Part shown: positions 46,234 through 56,750 of the stretch, one piece after another
Layout: every line of letters begins with the position of its first letter
Numbering within the stretch: position 1 is the first letter of the stretch
Source of the DNA: Streptomyces sp. WM6378
GTDB taxonomy: Bacteria > Actinomycetota > Actinomycetes > Streptomycetales > Streptomycetaceae
Assembly (NCBI RefSeq): GCF_001279695.1
Contig: NZ_LGDD01000306.1
Span: forward strand, 124,001-188,000
DNA: 64,000 bases
Reading direction: 5' to 3'
Notes under the pieces: generated by a model
What the model saw: the letters and a program-made list of their open reading frames with translations, nothing else
Told to the model about the DNA's origin: nothing
Databases searched by the model: none
Made by a program: the position numbers and the translations under genes

Positions 46234-47172
46234 TCAGTGCCCGCCCCCGTCCCCCGCGTCCCCCGCGGCATGGCTGTCCGTGTGGTGGTCCGGGTGTACC
46301 TCCGGCGCCTCGTCCGTTCTGCGGTGTGTTTCGGAGAGGATGCCGGTCACCGCTACCGCCACCAGGCAGGCGGAGATGATCGCCTCGGCCCACAGGAACG
46401 CCGCGTAGTCGAGCAGGCAGCCCACCGGCGGGCCGCCCGGGGCCGCGTTGCGGAACCCGGCCAGGGCGAACAGCGTGGCCGCCATCCAGGCCATCGCCGG
46501 CCACACGAGCCCCCGGCGCTGGTCGATGATCACCCAGCTGGCGCCGAGCACCGCCAGGGCGAGCCCCCACATGATGAACATCATGAACCAGGCCCAGATG
46601 AACGTGGCCCGCGAGCGGCTGACCCGGATCTCGAACGACGCGAACCCGTGGTCCTGGCTGCGGCTGATGATCGTCGGCTTGAAGAACGCGTCGACGTCGC
46701 GCAGCGAGACGGCGACCGGCACCTCCTTTCCGGCCGCCTCGGCGGCGAAGCCGATGGAGGTCGAGTACCGGTCGAAGGGGTAGTCCGAGACGGAACCGCC
46801 GTCCAGGCTCACCTTCACGTCCTGGTACGAGACCTGTCGGCCGGCCTTGAAGTCGAGGCCGCCCCGGATCAGCGAGGACGTCTCCACCCGCAGGTCGACC
46901 GCCGGGGTGTACGGGTCGCCCTGCTCGCGCAACGTGCCCCGGGGGAGCACCAGGACCCGCAGCGTCAGCTCCCGGGCGACCGGGTCGACCTTCTGGATGC
47001 TGGTGTCGACGTACACGCCGTTCGTCGCCCGCGGGTCGCCCAGCGTGTGCTCCTGCTGGCGCACGTCACGCTCGTTGAAATACAGCAGCACCCCCACGAC
47101 CGCGGCCAGCAGGATCACGAGGAGCGAAATGAGGTGACGTACGAAGTATTTTCCCGGTCGAAAACGTGCCAT
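46234..47172 (-). CDS. DUF4436-like membrane protein
   Basis: A 312-residue protein. One N-terminal helix (LISLLVILLAAVVGVLLYF) is followed by an extracytoplasmic beta-rich domain of about 150 residues. Three C-terminal helices follow (FIWAWFMMFIMWGLALAVLG, WPAMAWMAATLFALAGFR, AIISACLVAVAVTGIL) and a His-rich tail. This order fits DUF4436 proteins of actinomycetes; no function is established. The His/Asp-rich end (HPDHHTDSHAAGDAGD) could bind metal; inference. Confidence 0.75.
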   Translation of the reverse strand: MARFRPGKYFVRHLISLLVILLAAVVGVLLYFNERDVRQQEHTLGDPRATNGVYVDTSIQKVDPVARELTLRVLVLPRGTLREQGDPYTPAVDLRVETSSLIRGGLDFKAGRQVSYQDVKVSLDGGSVSDYPFDRYSTSIGFAAEAAGKEVPVAVSLRDVDAFFKPTIISRSQDHGFASFEIRVSRSRATFIWAWFMMFIMWGLALAVLGASWVIIDQRRGLVWPAMAWMAATLFALAGFRNAAPGGPPVGCLLDYAAFLWAEAIISACLVAVAVTGILSETHRRTDEAPEVHPDHHTDSHAAGDAGDGGGH

Positions 47173-47251
47173 AGGCGAATGAATACACCCCAAGGTGTAC
47201 TGGTTCGCCGGACGCGGGGCCGAGCGAGCGCGGCCGGCCCCGCCCAAGCTC

Positions 47252-48322
47252 TCACACGCGACGCGGCAGCCGGACCGTCAGCGAGTAGAGGCGGGTGGTC
47301 TGCGCCGGGTTCTCGTTGTCGTCGCTGACCAGGAGCAGCCGCAGGCGGCCGTCCCAGGTGCGGCCGGTGACGGCCACGCCCTCGATGTTGTCGAGCAGCG
47401 GGTTGGGCTGCGGCTGCTTGGCTGTCGCGCCCAACGAGGGGCAGGCGGCGAGGTCGGCGAGCAGCGTCTTGCGCATGACCTTGGCCGGGCCCGGCAGGTT
47501 CTCGACCCCGCTCACATCGCTCGCGCCCCGCGGGTCGGCGAGGAAGAGGCCTACCGAATTGCCGACGCCCGCGGTGAAGCCGCGCTCCAGGACGAGCAGT
47601 CGGCCGTCGCCCGTCACGGTGATCTCGGACACGCCCGCGTTCGGATCGACGGGGTAGGCGTACTGCCCGGCGAGCGCGAACTCGCCCTTCGGGCCGCCCC
47701 GGTGCCAGGTCTGGAACCGTACGAGCGAATGACCGGCCGCGTCCTTGCCGTCACCTGACAGGGGGGCCTCCATGGAGGCGATCAGGGTGTGGCCGCCGGG
47801 CTGGAGGGCGAGGCCCTCGAACGTTGCGTTGGAGACGGCACGTCCGGCCGGGGCGACGCGCAGCGCGTCCGGGACGGGCAGGCGGCCGAGGAGCTTGCCG
47901 TCGCGGTCGTAGCGGCGTATGGACGGCTCGATCTCGGAGGTGATCAGGCGGGTGCCGTCGCGCTCGACGACCACGGCCTCCGAGTCGAGTTGCCTGCCCT
48001 GTTCGTCGGCGAGCGGCACGACCCGGACGGGAGCGGCCACCGGGCCCGTGCCCACCTTGAGGTTGAACAGTTGCGAACGGTCGGACAGGGCCGCGACGGT
48101 GCCGTCGGTGTCCACGGCCAGACCGGACAGATTGCCGACGGCCGTGCCCTGAAAGAGAGTTTTGTCCAGGCCGTCGTAGAAGCCGTCGACGGCCGTCGAC
48201 GAGGAGCAGGCGTGCGGGGCGCTCGCGGGCGCCCTTTCTGCGGCGGTCGCATCGGTGACGGTCACTGAGGCGGCGACGGCCAACGATGCGGTCGCGGCGG
48301 TGACGGCGGTGCGCAGACGCAC
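47252..48322 (-). CDS. Secreted esterase-like/phytase-like beta-propeller protein
   Basis: A 356-residue protein. It begins with a signal peptide ([20 protein letters not shown], cleavage likely near ATAAERA). The mature part carries [40 protein letters not shown] and [10 protein letters not shown], typical of the 'esterase-like activity of phytase' family. These are secreted beta-propellers with weak phosphatase/esterase activity. The GTG at 48322 has a very good GGGAGGA 5 bases upstream. It is divergent from the P450 gene. Confidence 0.85.
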   Translation of the reverse strand: MRLRTAVTAATASLAVAASVTVTDATAAERAPASAPHACSSSTAVDGFYDGLDKTLFQGTAVGNLSGLAVDTDGTVAALSDRSQLFNLKVGTGPVAAPVRVVPLADEQGRQLDSEAVVVERDGTRLITSEIEPSIRRYDRDGKLLGRLPVPDALRVAPAGRAVSNATFEGLALQPGGHTLIASMEAPLSGDGKDAAGHSLVRFQTWHRGGPKGEFALAGQYAYPVDPNAGVSEITVTGDGRLLVLERGFTAGVGNSVGLFLADPRGASDVSGVENLPGPAKVMRKTLLADLAACPSLGATAKQPQPNPLLDNIEGVAVTGRTWDGRLRLLLVSDDNENPAQTTRLYSLTVRLPRRV

Positions 48323-48608
48323 GGGTTCCTCCCAAGTCGGGTGCAGTGGTGCCGCCACCGTAGATCGGCTTGTGTGACGGGCGAGTTGAGTTCCGCCATC
48401 CTGCGCGGGAACGCTGGACCGCCGCTCGAATCGGGGACCGGAACGGCCATTCCGCCTTCGGGGGATCAGCGGGGGCGGGCCGGTCACGGCCGCAAACTGC
48501 TCGTGAGCTGGGCCCCTGGCGGCTCGGGAGGGCCGCTGAGCCACTTATCCTGAGCCACTCAGCCCGAACCCGGTGTCCTGGCCGCACAACTTGTCCTTGG
48601 AGTCCGCC

Positions 48609-49889
48609 TTGAGGGTAAATCTCCGTTCCCGAGTCACCATGTGGCTCGGGCGCACCTACCTTGCCAGGATCCAGAAGCGCGGTATCGGCCCCGGCACGAT
48701 CTCGCTGCTGCCCGACGCGCTGCTCATGCCGCTGCGCCGGGACGGACTCGACCCGGTTCCCGAGCTGACCGCACGGCAGGCCGAGGAGCCGGTCAGCAAG
48801 GTCCCGCTGCCCTTCGGGATGGACGCCTGGGTCGTCACCGGCCACGACGCCGTCAAGGCCGTGCTCGGCTCCACCGACGGGTTCAGCAACGACTTCACCC
48901 ACCTCGCGGGCAACGCGGGCGTCGTCGAGGAGCAGCACCCCGGCGGGCTCGGGTTCAGCGATCCGCCGGTGCACACCCGGCTGCGCCGCATCCTGACACC
49001 CGAGTTCACTATGCGACGCCTTCGCCGGCTGACCCCGCGCATCGACGCCCTCGTCGAGGAGCGGCTCGACGCGATGGAGGCCGCGGAAGGACCCGTCGAC
49101 CTGGTGGAGGCGTTCGCGCTGCCCATCCCCTCGCTGACCATCTGCGAGCTGCTCGGCGTGCCCTACGAGGACCGGCACGACTTCCAGCAGCTCGCCATGG
49201 AGCGCTTCGACCTGTTCGGCGGGGCGACCGCTCCGCTCGGAGCGATGTCCGCCTCTTTGTCCTACTTCCGGGACGTGGTCAAGAAGCAGCGCGAGAACCC
49301 GGGCGACGGCCTCATCGGCATGATCGTCAAGGAGCACGGCGACAGCGTCGGCGACGACGAACTCGCGGGCCTCGCCGACGGCGTGCTCACCGGCGGATTC
49401 GAGACCACCGCGAGCATGCTGGCGCTCGGCTCCCTCGTCCTGCTCCAGGACCCGGACGCCTTCGCGCGAATAGCGCACGACGAGGCGGCCGCCGCGACGT
49501 TCGTCGAGGAGGCGCTGCGCTACCTCACTGTCGTCCAGCTGGCCTTCCCGCGCTTCGCCCGCGAGGACGTCGAGATCGCGGGCGTGCTCATCCCCAAGGG
49601 CGACATGGTGCTGTGCTCGCTCAGCGGCGCCAACCGCGACGCCGCGTTCACCCCGGACGGCGGCCGCTTCGACGCGCACCGCAAGGCGAGCGGCCATCTC
49701 GCCTTCGGCTACGGCATCCACCGCTGCATCGGCGCGGAACTGGCTCGCATGGAACTGCGCGCCGCCTTCCCCGCCCTCGTCCGCCGCTTCCCCGAGATGC
49801 GCCTGGCCGTACCGGCGGAGGAACTCGCCTTCCGCAAGCTGTCGATCGTGTACGGGGTCGAGTCGCTGCCGGTACGGCTGCGGGGCTGA
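48609..49889 (+). CDS. Cytochrome P450
   Basis: A 426-residue bacterial class I P450. The I-helix oxygen-binding motif is GGFETTAS, the K-helix motif is EEALRYL, and the haem loop is FGYGIHRCIG with the cysteine ligand. The N-terminus has no membrane anchor. The start is uncertain. TTG at 48609 is chosen for GGAG 6 bases upstream and because homologues begin near NLRSRxTMWLGR; GTG at 48573 and ATG at 48639 are alternatives. No ferredoxin gene is adjacent, so redox partners act in trans. The substrate is unknown. Confidence 0.92.
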   Translation: MRVNLRSRVTMWLGRTYLARIQKRGIGPGTISLLPDALLMPLRRDGLDPVPELTARQAEEPVSKVPLPFGMDAWVVTGHDAVKAVLGSTDGFSNDFTHLAGNAGVVEEQHPGGLGFSDPPVHTRLRRILTPEFTMRRLRRLTPRIDALVEERLDAMEAAEGPVDLVEAFALPIPSLTICELLGVPYEDRHDFQQLAMERFDLFGGATAPLGAMSASLSYFRDVVKKQRENPGDGLIGMIVKEHGDSVGDDELAGLADGVLTGGFETTASMLALGSLVLLQDPDAFARIAHDEAAAATFVEEALRYLTVVQLAFPRFAREDVEIAGVLIPKGDMVLCSLSGANRDAAFTPDGGRFDAHRKASGHLAFGYGIHRCIGAELARMELRAAFPALVRRFPEMRLAVPAEELAFRKLSIVYGVESLPVRLRG

Positions 49890-49929
49890 CGCGCGCGACC
49901 GGGCCGAAGGCCGGGCGCGCGCGACCGGT

Positions 49930-51378
49930 TCAGCCGACTGTGAGCGCGGTGTCGTCGACGACGAACGACGTCTGGAGCTTGGACCCCTCGGTGGCGGTGA
50001 ACTTGAGGGTCACCGTCTGCCCCGCGTAGGCCCCGAGGTCGAAGGTGCGCGGGGCGTAGCCGCTCGCCGCGTTCACGTTGGAGTACGTGGCGAGGGTGCC
50101 CAGAACCGTCCCGCTGCCGTTCAGCACCTGGACCTTGAGGGTGTCGTACGCCGTGCTCGACGTCTCGGCCGTGTCGATGTGCAGCTGGAAGGCGAGCGAC
50201 GCCGCGCAGCCCGCCGGGATCGTCACCGTCTGGGCCAGGGTGTCGGTGTGCGCGCTGCCCTTGCCGCCGAGCCAGGCCTTGTACGCACCGGTGCGGGCGG
50301 GCTCGCCGCTGCTGGTGTTGATGATGCCGCTGGTGGCCGTCCAGCCCGAACTCCCGGATTCGAAGCCGGGGTTGGCGAGCAGCTGGGCCGCGGTGCACGG
50401 CGTGGGGTTGCCGCCGCTGCCGGCCGCACCCGAGAGCCATTCGGTGGCGTTCAGCGCGAGCGCGGCATCGGTGCCCGCCGGGTCGTTCCAGCCGTCGTAC
50501 AGGGTGTTGCCCGACTGGCCGGTGCCGTCGTCGATGGGCGAGCTGTCGCCCCAGAACGCGACGCGGCCGCTGCCGAAGGTGCTGGTGGCGAAGAAGGCGC
50601 CCGTGTCGCCGGAGGAACCGGTGCGGTAGACCAGGCCCTTGGCGGCCGGGTTGTCGGACGGCTTGAGGGTCACGGTGGTGCCGTTGCGGATGATGCTGCC
50701 GGTCACCTTGCCGAACGAGCCGTTCAGGACCGGGTCGGCGGAGTCGCTGATGGCCCTCGGATTGTCGGTGGCGATGTTGAGGGCGTCCACGGAGAAGCCG
50801 AACGGATCCGCGCTGTCCACGCTGTTGTTGGACATCAGGTCGTTGATGACCTTCACCGCGTCCGCGCCGTCGTTGTTGCGGTCGGAGCCGGTGTGGTCCG
50901 AGATGAGGAAGAGCCCGCCGCCGTTCTGCACGAACTGCATCACGGCGGTCTTCTCGGCTGCGCTGAGCAGCACGTTCGGCTCCGGCATCACGAACGTGTC
51001 GAAGTTCTTCAGGTCCGTCGCCGACGACGTGCCGTACGTGATCGTGCCGCCCGAGGGCAGCGTCTTCAGGGCGTAGTCGCCGGTCTTCTGCAACGCCACG
51101 CCCCACGAGGACAGCGCGCCGGTCCAGTCCTTCTCGGCCGAAGGCGAGGGGTTCTGGCCCAGCGGGTCGGGCTGGCTGGTGCTGATGATCCAGTCGGCGT
51201 TGCCGGCGGTCTCCGCCTTGGAGTTGTCGAACAGGACGCGGTGGGGAGTGGCCGCGGCGACGGCGGGCGCGGCGCCCGCCTGGATGGCGGTCCCCGCGAT
51301 CAGGGAGGCGGAGAGGGCCAGACCGCCGATGATGCGGCGGCGGGATCTGGGGCGGGGGAACCTGCTCGTTCCGAGCAT
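49930..51378 (-). CDS. Secreted protein with DUF4350-like and carbohydrate-binding-like domains
   Basis: A 482-residue protein. The N-terminus has a twin-Arg-containing signal ([20 protein letters not shown]). Residues about 45-310 resemble DUF4350/GATase-like domains ([51 protein letters not shown]). Residues about 340-482 begin [16 protein letters not shown] and form a jelly-roll often attached to secreted hydrolases and peptidases. Such proteins are often annotated as hydrolases, without proof. GGAGGT lies 7 bases before the ATG. Confidence 0.7.
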   Translation of the reverse strand: MLGTSRFPRPRSRRRIIGGLALSASLIAGTAIQAGAAPAVAAATPHRVLFDNSKAETAGNADWIISTSQPDPLGQNPSPSAEKDWTGALSSWGVALQKTGDYALKTLPSGGTITYGTSSATDLKNFDTFVMPEPNVLLSAAEKTAVMQFVQNGGGLFLISDHTGSDRNNDGADAVKVINDLMSNNSVDSADPFGFSVDALNIATDNPRAISDSADPVLNGSFGKVTGSIIRNGTTVTLKPSDNPAAKGLVYRTGSSGDTGAFFATSTFGSGRVAFWGDSSPIDDGTGQSGNTLYDGWNDPAGTDAALALNATEWLSGAAGSGGNPTPCTAAQLLANPGFESGSSGWTATSGIINTSSGEPARTGAYKAWLGGKGSAHTDTLAQTVTIPAGCAASLAFQLHIDTAETSSTAYDTLKVQVLNGSGTVLGTLATYSNVNAASGYAPRTFDLGAYAGQTVTLKFTATEGSKLQTSFVVDDTALTVG

Positions 51379-51768
51379 CCGGCGTACCTCCAGGTATGAG
51401 GGGGGAGAGGCGGTGCGGCGCCAAGTCTTCGCGCGTAGATGGTTGTTCGCTGAACGTCCACGCCACGGGCGACTGAACGGTACATGGCAAGAAGGGGCCT
51501 GAGGCAAGCCCTCGGACCGCTTCCCTGTGGTGAGTCGGGCCCGCGCCGCGACTGTGTCAGGGCCGCCTCGTGGGAGCCTCTTGGCAGCGAAAGTGCAATG
51601 TGAAATATTACTGCTGCCCTCACGGGGAATTCTCCGGACGTCTCGTCGTCGGCGCCGAAGGTGCGGCCGACGCCGATTCCGGCGCCGAGGACGGCAGTTG
51701 ACCTGTGTGTTCCCGTGGGCACGGCACACGCATCAGTGAAATGTCACACCCCAGAAAGGGCTTCCGTC
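51379..51768. promoter_or_regulatory. Divergent intergenic region
   Basis: It contains the promoters of the secreted DUF4350-like gene (minus) and the DapA-family gene (plus). No other gene is recognised. Confidence 0.4.
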
Positions 51769-52677
51769 GTGACCGCCACCACCTGGAACACCACCCGCCC
51801 CTGGCGCGGCATCATGGTCGCCACCGTGCTGCCGCTGCGCGACGACCTGTCCGTCGACTACGACGCGTACGCCGAGCATGTCCGCCGGCTGATCGACAAC
51901 GGCTGCGACGGGGTCGTTCCGAACGGCTCGCTCGGCGAGTACCAGACCCTCACCGACGAGGAGCGCGCCCTGGTGGTCCGCACCGCCGTCGACGCGGCGG
52001 GCGACGGCGCGCGGGTGATGCCCGGCGTCGCCGCCTACGGCAGTGCCGAAGCGAGGCGCTGGGCCGAGCAGGCGGGGGAGGCGGGCTGCGGCTCGGTGTT
52101 GCTGCTGCCGCCCAACGCCTACCGGGCCGACGAGACGGCCGTCCGCGCCCACTACGCGGAGGTCGCCAAGGCCGGGGTGCCCGTCGTCGCCTACAACAAC
52201 CCCATCGACACCAAGGTCGACCTGAACCCCGGGCTGCTGGCCCGCCTCCACCAGGACGGCAGCGTCGTCGCCGTCAAGGAGTTCAGCGGTGACGTGCGCA
52301 GGGCGTACGAGATCGGTGAACTCGCCCCGGACCTCGACCTGTTGATCGGCGCCGACGACGTCCTGCTCGAACTCGCGACGGCCGGTGCGGTGGGCTGGAT
52401 CGCCGGCTACCCCAACGCCTTCCCCACCACCTGCGCCGAGCTCTACCACGCGGCCGTCGCCGGTGATCTGAAGACCGCGCTGCCGCTGTACAAGTCCCTG
52501 CACTCGCTGCTGCGCTGGGACTCCAAGACCGAGTTCGTGCAGTCCATCAAGCTGTCGATGGACCTCGTCGGCCGCCGTGGCGGCCCCACCCGTCCGCCGC
52601 GCTTCCCGCTCACCGGCGAGATCGAGGCCGAGGTGCGAGCCGCCACCGAGAAGGCCGTCGCCAACGGTCACCTCTGA
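51769..52677 (+). CDS. DapA-family aldolase/dehydratase
   Basis: A 302-residue protein of the dihydrodipicolinate synthase/N-acetylneuraminate lyase superfamily. The Schiff-base lysine is in VVAVKEFSGD, the tyrosine in VVAYNNPIDT, and the substrate-binding loop is NGSLGEYQTLTDEER, which differs from the GTTGE of true DapA. The changed loop suggests a catabolic member, such as a hydroxyproline-pathway deaminase/dehydratase or a sugar-acid dehydratase. It starts with GTG after AAAGGG. The aldehyde dehydrogenase gene follows 153 bases later, a pairing known for 2-oxoglutarate semialdehyde-forming pathways. Confidence 0.88.
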   Translation: MTATTWNTTRPWRGIMVATVLPLRDDLSVDYDAYAEHVRRLIDNGCDGVVPNGSLGEYQTLTDEERALVVRTAVDAAGDGARVMPGVAAYGSAEARRWAEQAGEAGCGSVLLLPPNAYRADETAVRAHYAEVAKAGVPVVAYNNPIDTKVDLNPGLLARLHQDGSVVAVKEFSGDVRRAYEIGELAPDLDLLIGADDVLLELATAGAVGWIAGYPNAFPTTCAELYHAAVAGDLKTALPLYKSLHSLLRWDSKTEFVQSIKLSMDLVGRRGGPTRPPRFPLTGEIEAEVRAATEKAVANGHL

Positions 52678-52830
52678 CCCGTCGGCCCAGGACGATCCCC
52701 GGTGCACCACGGCCGGGTGGTGGCTGCCGGGCGGCGTACCGCCGGCCGACCGGGATCGGCGCCACGCCCGACCGGCCCGTTCATCGCACCTCCCAGACCC
52801 GCACGACCCCTTCCCCGGAGGTTTCCTCCC

Positions 52831-54213
52831 ATGACCACCGCCGTCTCCTTCCTCACCTCCCGCAATCCGGCCGACCCCACGGACGTACTCGTCTCGACCC
52901 CCTCTCCCGGCGCCTTCGCCGTGGCGGACGCCGTGGAGCGGGCCCGCGCGGCCCAGGCCGGCTGGCTCACCGGCGGTGCTGCCGCGCGCTCGGCCTCGCT
53001 CGGCGCGGTCGCGGCCGCCGTCGAGGCCGCCGCCGACGAGCTCGCCGCTCTCGCCGTGCGCGAGGTCGGCAAGCCGCTCGCCGAGGCCAGGGCCGAGGTC
53101 GCGCGGACCGCCGCGATCTGGCGGTACTACGCCCAGGCCCCGTACGAGCCCACCGGCAGCGTCCACGAACCCGCCGCAGGCGCCGGGCTGTTGCTGAGCC
53201 GCCGCCGCCCGCACGGAGTGGCCGGGCTCATCACGCCCTGGAACTTTCCGCTCGCCATCCCGAGCTGGAAGGCCGCCCCGGCGCTCGCCGCCGGCAACGC
53301 GGTCGTCCTCAAGCCCGCCCCCGAGGCGACGGCGTGCGCCCTGCGTCTCGGCGAGATCGTCCGACAGGCCCTACCTGCCGGGGTGTTCACGGTCCTTCCC
53401 GGCGGAGCCGGCGAAGGCAACGCGCTGGTCTCGGCGGCCGACGTCGTCTCCTTCACCGGGTCGACCGGTGCCGGTCAGGCGGTCGTGCGCGTCGCCACCG
53501 CTCGCGGCGTCCCGGTCCAGGCCGAGATGGGAGGTCTGAACGCGGCCCTCGTCCTGCCGGACGCGGACATCGACCGGGCCGCGGCCCACATCGCCGCCGC
53601 GATCGCCGGATTCGCGGGCCAGAAGTGCACCGCCACCAGCCGAGTGATCGCGGTCGGCGCCGCGCACGCCCCGCTGCGCGAGGCGCTCACCGAAGCGCTG
53701 CGAGACCTCCCGGTGGGCGACCCGGCCGACCCCACCACCGTGTGCGGGCCGCTCATCAGCGAATACGCGCGTGATCAGGTCGCCGAGGCCTGGCATGGAC
53801 TACGTGCCACGACGGGCGGCACGGTCCCTCAGGGGCCCGGCTGGTACGCGGCCCCGACCCTGGTCGAGCAGGTCCCCGCGGGGCATCGGCTGCTGCGGGA
53901 GGAGGTGTTCGGGCCGGTGGCCGCGCTGCTGCCCGCCGACGATCTCGCCCATGCGGTCAGGATCACCAACTCGGTCCCGTACGGCCTGGTCACCTCGGTG
54001 CACACCGCGGATCTGGACACGGCGCTGGGAGGACTGGACCGGATCGACACCGGCATGATCCGGATCAACGCCCCGTCCACCGGAGTCGACTTCCACCTTC
54101 CGTTCGGGGGCGCCAAGGCATCCAGCCACGGGCCGCGCGAACAGGGCCGCGCGGCCCTGGAGTTCTACACCTCCAGCCGCACCTACACCCTCTCCCCTGC
54201 GAAACCCATGTGA
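52831..54213 (+). CDS. NAD(P)-dependent aldehyde dehydrogenase
   Basis: A 460-residue ALDH. The catalytic cysteine is in GQKCTAT and the general-base glutamate in QAEMGGLNA. The cofactor motif is TPWNFPLAIPSWKAAPALAA, and SFTGSTGAGQ is the glycine motif. It matches 2-oxoglutarate semialdehyde or succinate semialdehyde-type enzymes in layout. It follows the DapA-family gene, suggesting that the two act in sequence. CCGGAGG lies 10 bases before the ATG. Confidence 0.93.
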   Translation: MTTAVSFLTSRNPADPTDVLVSTPSPGAFAVADAVERARAAQAGWLTGGAAARSASLGAVAAAVEAAADELAALAVREVGKPLAEARAEVARTAAIWRYYAQAPYEPTGSVHEPAAGAGLLLSRRRPHGVAGLITPWNFPLAIPSWKAAPALAAGNAVVLKPAPEATACALRLGEIVRQALPAGVFTVLPGGAGEGNALVSAADVVSFTGSTGAGQAVVRVATARGVPVQAEMGGLNAALVLPDADIDRAAAHIAAAIAGFAGQKCTATSRVIAVGAAHAPLREALTEALRDLPVGDPADPTTVCGPLISEYARDQVAEAWHGLRATTGGTVPQGPGWYAAPTLVEQVPAGHRLLREEVFGPVAALLPADDLAHAVRITNSVPYGLVTSVHTADLDTALGGLDRIDTGMIRINAPSTGVDFHLPFGGAKASSHGPREQGRAALEFYTSSRTYTLSPAKPM

Positions 54214-54236
54214 CATCGGATGACGGCGAGGAATCC

Positions 54237-55505
54237 ATGAACCCCGCGTACGCGACTGTCGACCACGTCTTCACCGTCCCGCTGGACCACGCGGCCCCGC
54301 ACGGCCCGACCATCGAGGTCTTCGCCCGCGAGGTCGCCGACCGCAGCCGGGCGGGCGAGCGCCTGCCCTGGCTGCTCTACCTTCAGGGCGGCCCCGGCGG
54401 CAAGTCGCCCCGCCCCTCTGCGGGTTCGCCCGGCTGGCTTCCCCAGGCGCTCAAGACCCACCGGGTGCTCCTCCTCGACCAGCGCGGTACCGGCCGCTCC
54501 ACCCCCGTCACCGCCCGGGCGGCCGCCCGCTTCGCCTCGCCCGCCCAACTCGCCACGTACCTCGGTCACTTCCGTGCCGACGCGATCGTGGCGGACGCCG
54601 AGCTGATCCGCCGGGAACTGTGCGACGGCGAACCCTGGGAGACGCTCGGCCAGAGCTACGGCGGCTTCATCACCCTCACCTACCTGTCGCAGGCGCCCGA
54701 AGGGCTGCGGGCGTGCTACGTGACCGGCGGTCTGCCCGGCCTGGCCGCCACCGCCGACGACGTGTACGCGCGCACCTACCCCCGCGTGCGCGACCGCGTC
54801 CTCGACTTCTACGCCCGCTATCCGGACGACGCCACGCGCCTTCGCGAGATCGCGGACCTGCTCGCCGCGACCGACGTCCGGCTGCCCGACGGGGACAGGC
54901 TCACCGTCCGCCGCCTGCGCACCCTCGGCCTCGCCCTGGGCATGGGCGACGGGTTCGAGCGGCTGCACTGGCTCCTCGACGAATCCCTCGACGCGGAGGG
55001 CGAGTTGACCTCCACCTTCCTCCACCAGGTGATGGGCCTGACCGGCTTCGCCGACAACCCCCTGTTCGTCGTCATGCAGGAGTCGCTCTTCGCGCAGGGG
55101 GCGGGCGGCCCGACTGGCTGGGCGGCCGACCGCGCGCTCGTCGGCTTCCCCGAGTTCGCCGAGGACGCGGACCCGCTGCTGCTCACCGGCGAGATGATGT
55201 ACCCCTGGATGGTCCGGGAGATCGCGGGCCTGCGCCCCTTCGGGGACGCCGCGGACCTGCTGGCCGCCCGCACCGACTGGCGTCCCCTGTACGAGCCGGA
55301 CCGGCTCGCCGCCAACGAGGTCCCCGTCGCCGCGGTCGTCTACCACGGCGACATGTACGTGGACGCCGGGCTCTCCCTGCGCACCGCACGCGAGGTCGGC
55401 GCCACCCGCGTCTGGGTCACCAACGAGTGGGAGCACGACGGCGTCTCGGCCTCCGGGGGCCGCGTGCTCGCCCGCCTCATGGACCTGGCCGCGGGCCGAG
55501 CCTGA
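54237..55505 (+). CDS. Proline iminopeptidase-like S33 peptidase
   Basis: A 422-residue alpha/beta hydrolase. LLYLQGGPGGKSPRP gives the oxyanion hole GGPGG and LLLDQRGTGRS the following signature. The nucleophile is in TLGQSYGGF and the likely catalytic histidine in TNEWEHDGV. It releases N-terminal proline (or similar) from peptides, probably in the cytoplasm since no signal peptide is present. It follows the aldehyde dehydrogenase by 23 bases and belongs to the same operon, linking peptide-derived imino acids to the two preceding enzymes. Confidence 0.93.
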   Translation: MNPAYATVDHVFTVPLDHAAPHGPTIEVFAREVADRSRAGERLPWLLYLQGGPGGKSPRPSAGSPGWLPQALKTHRVLLLDQRGTGRSTPVTARAAARFASPAQLATYLGHFRADAIVADAELIRRELCDGEPWETLGQSYGGFITLTYLSQAPEGLRACYVTGGLPGLAATADDVYARTYPRVRDRVLDFYARYPDDATRLREIADLLAATDVRLPDGDRLTVRRLRTLGLALGMGDGFERLHWLLDESLDAEGELTSTFLHQVMGLTGFADNPLFVVMQESLFAQGAGGPTGWAADRALVGFPEFAEDADPLLLTGEMMYPWMVREIAGLRPFGDAADLLAARTDWRPLYEPDRLAANEVPVAAVVYHGDMYVDAGLSLRTAREVGATRVWVTNEWEHDGVSASGGRVLARLMDLAAGRA

Positions 55506-55562
55506 ACCACCACGCCCCGCACCCCCACCCCCCCCGATGGGACACCCCCCGATGGGAGACTC

Positions 55563-56750
55563 ATGCCTGCCCTGCCGCCCCGTCTGCGCCCGCTCGCCGT
55601 GGCCTTCGCGCTCCTCCCGTGCCTCGCCGCCCCCGCGACGGCGACCGCGGCAGCGCCAACCAACTCTCCTCATTCCGGCGCGAGTTGTGCGCTTCCGGGC
55701 CAAACCGGCTGGACGGACGAGGGGCACGGCACCGACCGCGTCCAGTTCCAGCCCGCCACCGGCACCCACCGCGTACTGACGCTGTTCGTAGACTTCCCGG
55801 ACGCGCCGGCCACCGACTCCACGGCCGCCTACGCCGCCCAACTCGCCCCCGCCGCCCACTGGATGGCCAAGGCCAGCTACGGCCGCTCCCGCCTCGCGAT
55901 CAGCTCGTTGAACCGCTGGATCCGGATGCCGGCCGATTCGACCTCGTACGGATTCGCGCGCGGCCTCACCTTCGAGGCCCATGAGAAGTACGTACGGGAC
56001 GCGATCGGCGCCGCCGATCCGTACGCGGACTTCTCCCACTACGACATGGTCTATGTCGTCCCCACCAAGGCGGCGGCCGCGATCTCCTTCTCGCCGACGT
56101 ACCTCTACGATCCGACCACACCCGGCGTCACCGCCGACGGCGTCCGGCTCAAGTGGGCGGTCACCTTCGGCCAGGACATGTGGCACTGGGGCCCGAAGGT
56201 CGCCGACCACGAGACCTCCCACACCTTCGGTCTCCCGGACCTGTACTCCTTCACCGGCGCCACCCACCAGTACGTCGGCGGCTGGGACGTCATGGGCAAC
56301 ATCGCCGGACCCGCGCCGCAGTACCTCGGCTGGCAGTCCTGGAAGCTCGGCTGGACCCGCGACGACCAGGTGGCCTGCCTCCCCGCGGCCGGTCGCCGCA
56401 CCGTACGGCTGACCCCGGTGGAACGGCCCGGCGGCACCAAGATCGCCGTCCTGCGCACCGGCGCGACGACGGCGTACGTCGCGGAGTCCCGCCGGGCCGA
56501 GGGCAACGACAGCTCCGCCTGCTCGACCGGCGTGCTCATCTACAAGGTCGACTCCGCCGCGCAGACAGGTGACGGGCCGCTGAGGATCATGAACGCGAAC
56601 CCGACGGCCACCCCGCCCGCCGGCTGCACCCAGCTCGACCTGGCCGCGTACAAGCCCGGCCAGGCCTTCACCGACCCCGACACCGGCGCCCGCGTCGACG
56701 TCCTCGCGGGAGGCGGGCTGGGGGACACCGTGAGCATCAGCAGGAGGTAA
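55563..56750 (+). CDS. Secreted M6-like metalloprotease
   Basis: A 395-residue protein. The signal peptide is LRPLAVAFALLPCLAAPATA. The zinc motif is HETSHTFGLPD (HExxHxxGxxD) and the Met-turn is GGWDVMGN, both typical of immune-inhibitor-A/M6-type metzincins. Downstream is a beta-rich domain with cysteines that may form disulfides. It would degrade extracellular proteins. It lies 57 bases after the iminopeptidase gene in the same direction, extending a possible protein-to-imino-acid use series. Confidence 0.88.
   Translation: MPALPPRLRPLAVAFALLPCLAAPATATAAAPTNSPHSGASCALPGQTGWTDEGHGTDRVQFQPATGTHRVLTLFVDFPDAPATDSTAAYAAQLAPAAHWMAKASYGRSRLAISSLNRWIRMPADSTSYGFARGLTFEAHEKYVRDAIGAADPYADFSHYDMVYVVPTKAAAAISFSPTYLYDPTTPGVTADGVRLKWAVTFGQDMWHWGPKVADHETSHTFGLPDLYSFTGATHQYVGGWDVMGNIAGPAPQYLGWQSWKLGWTRDDQVACLPAAGRRTVRLTPVERPGGTKIAVLRTGATTAYVAESRRAEGNDSSACSTGVLIYKVDSAAQTGDGPLRIMNANPTATPPAGCTQLDLAAYKPGQAFTDPDTGARVDVLAGGGLGDTVSISRR

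Noticed and set aside
49890..49928. Possible terminator after the P450 gene
   Set aside because: The repeat-rich GC stretch gives only an interrupted stem with mismatches; not strong enough to list as a terminator.
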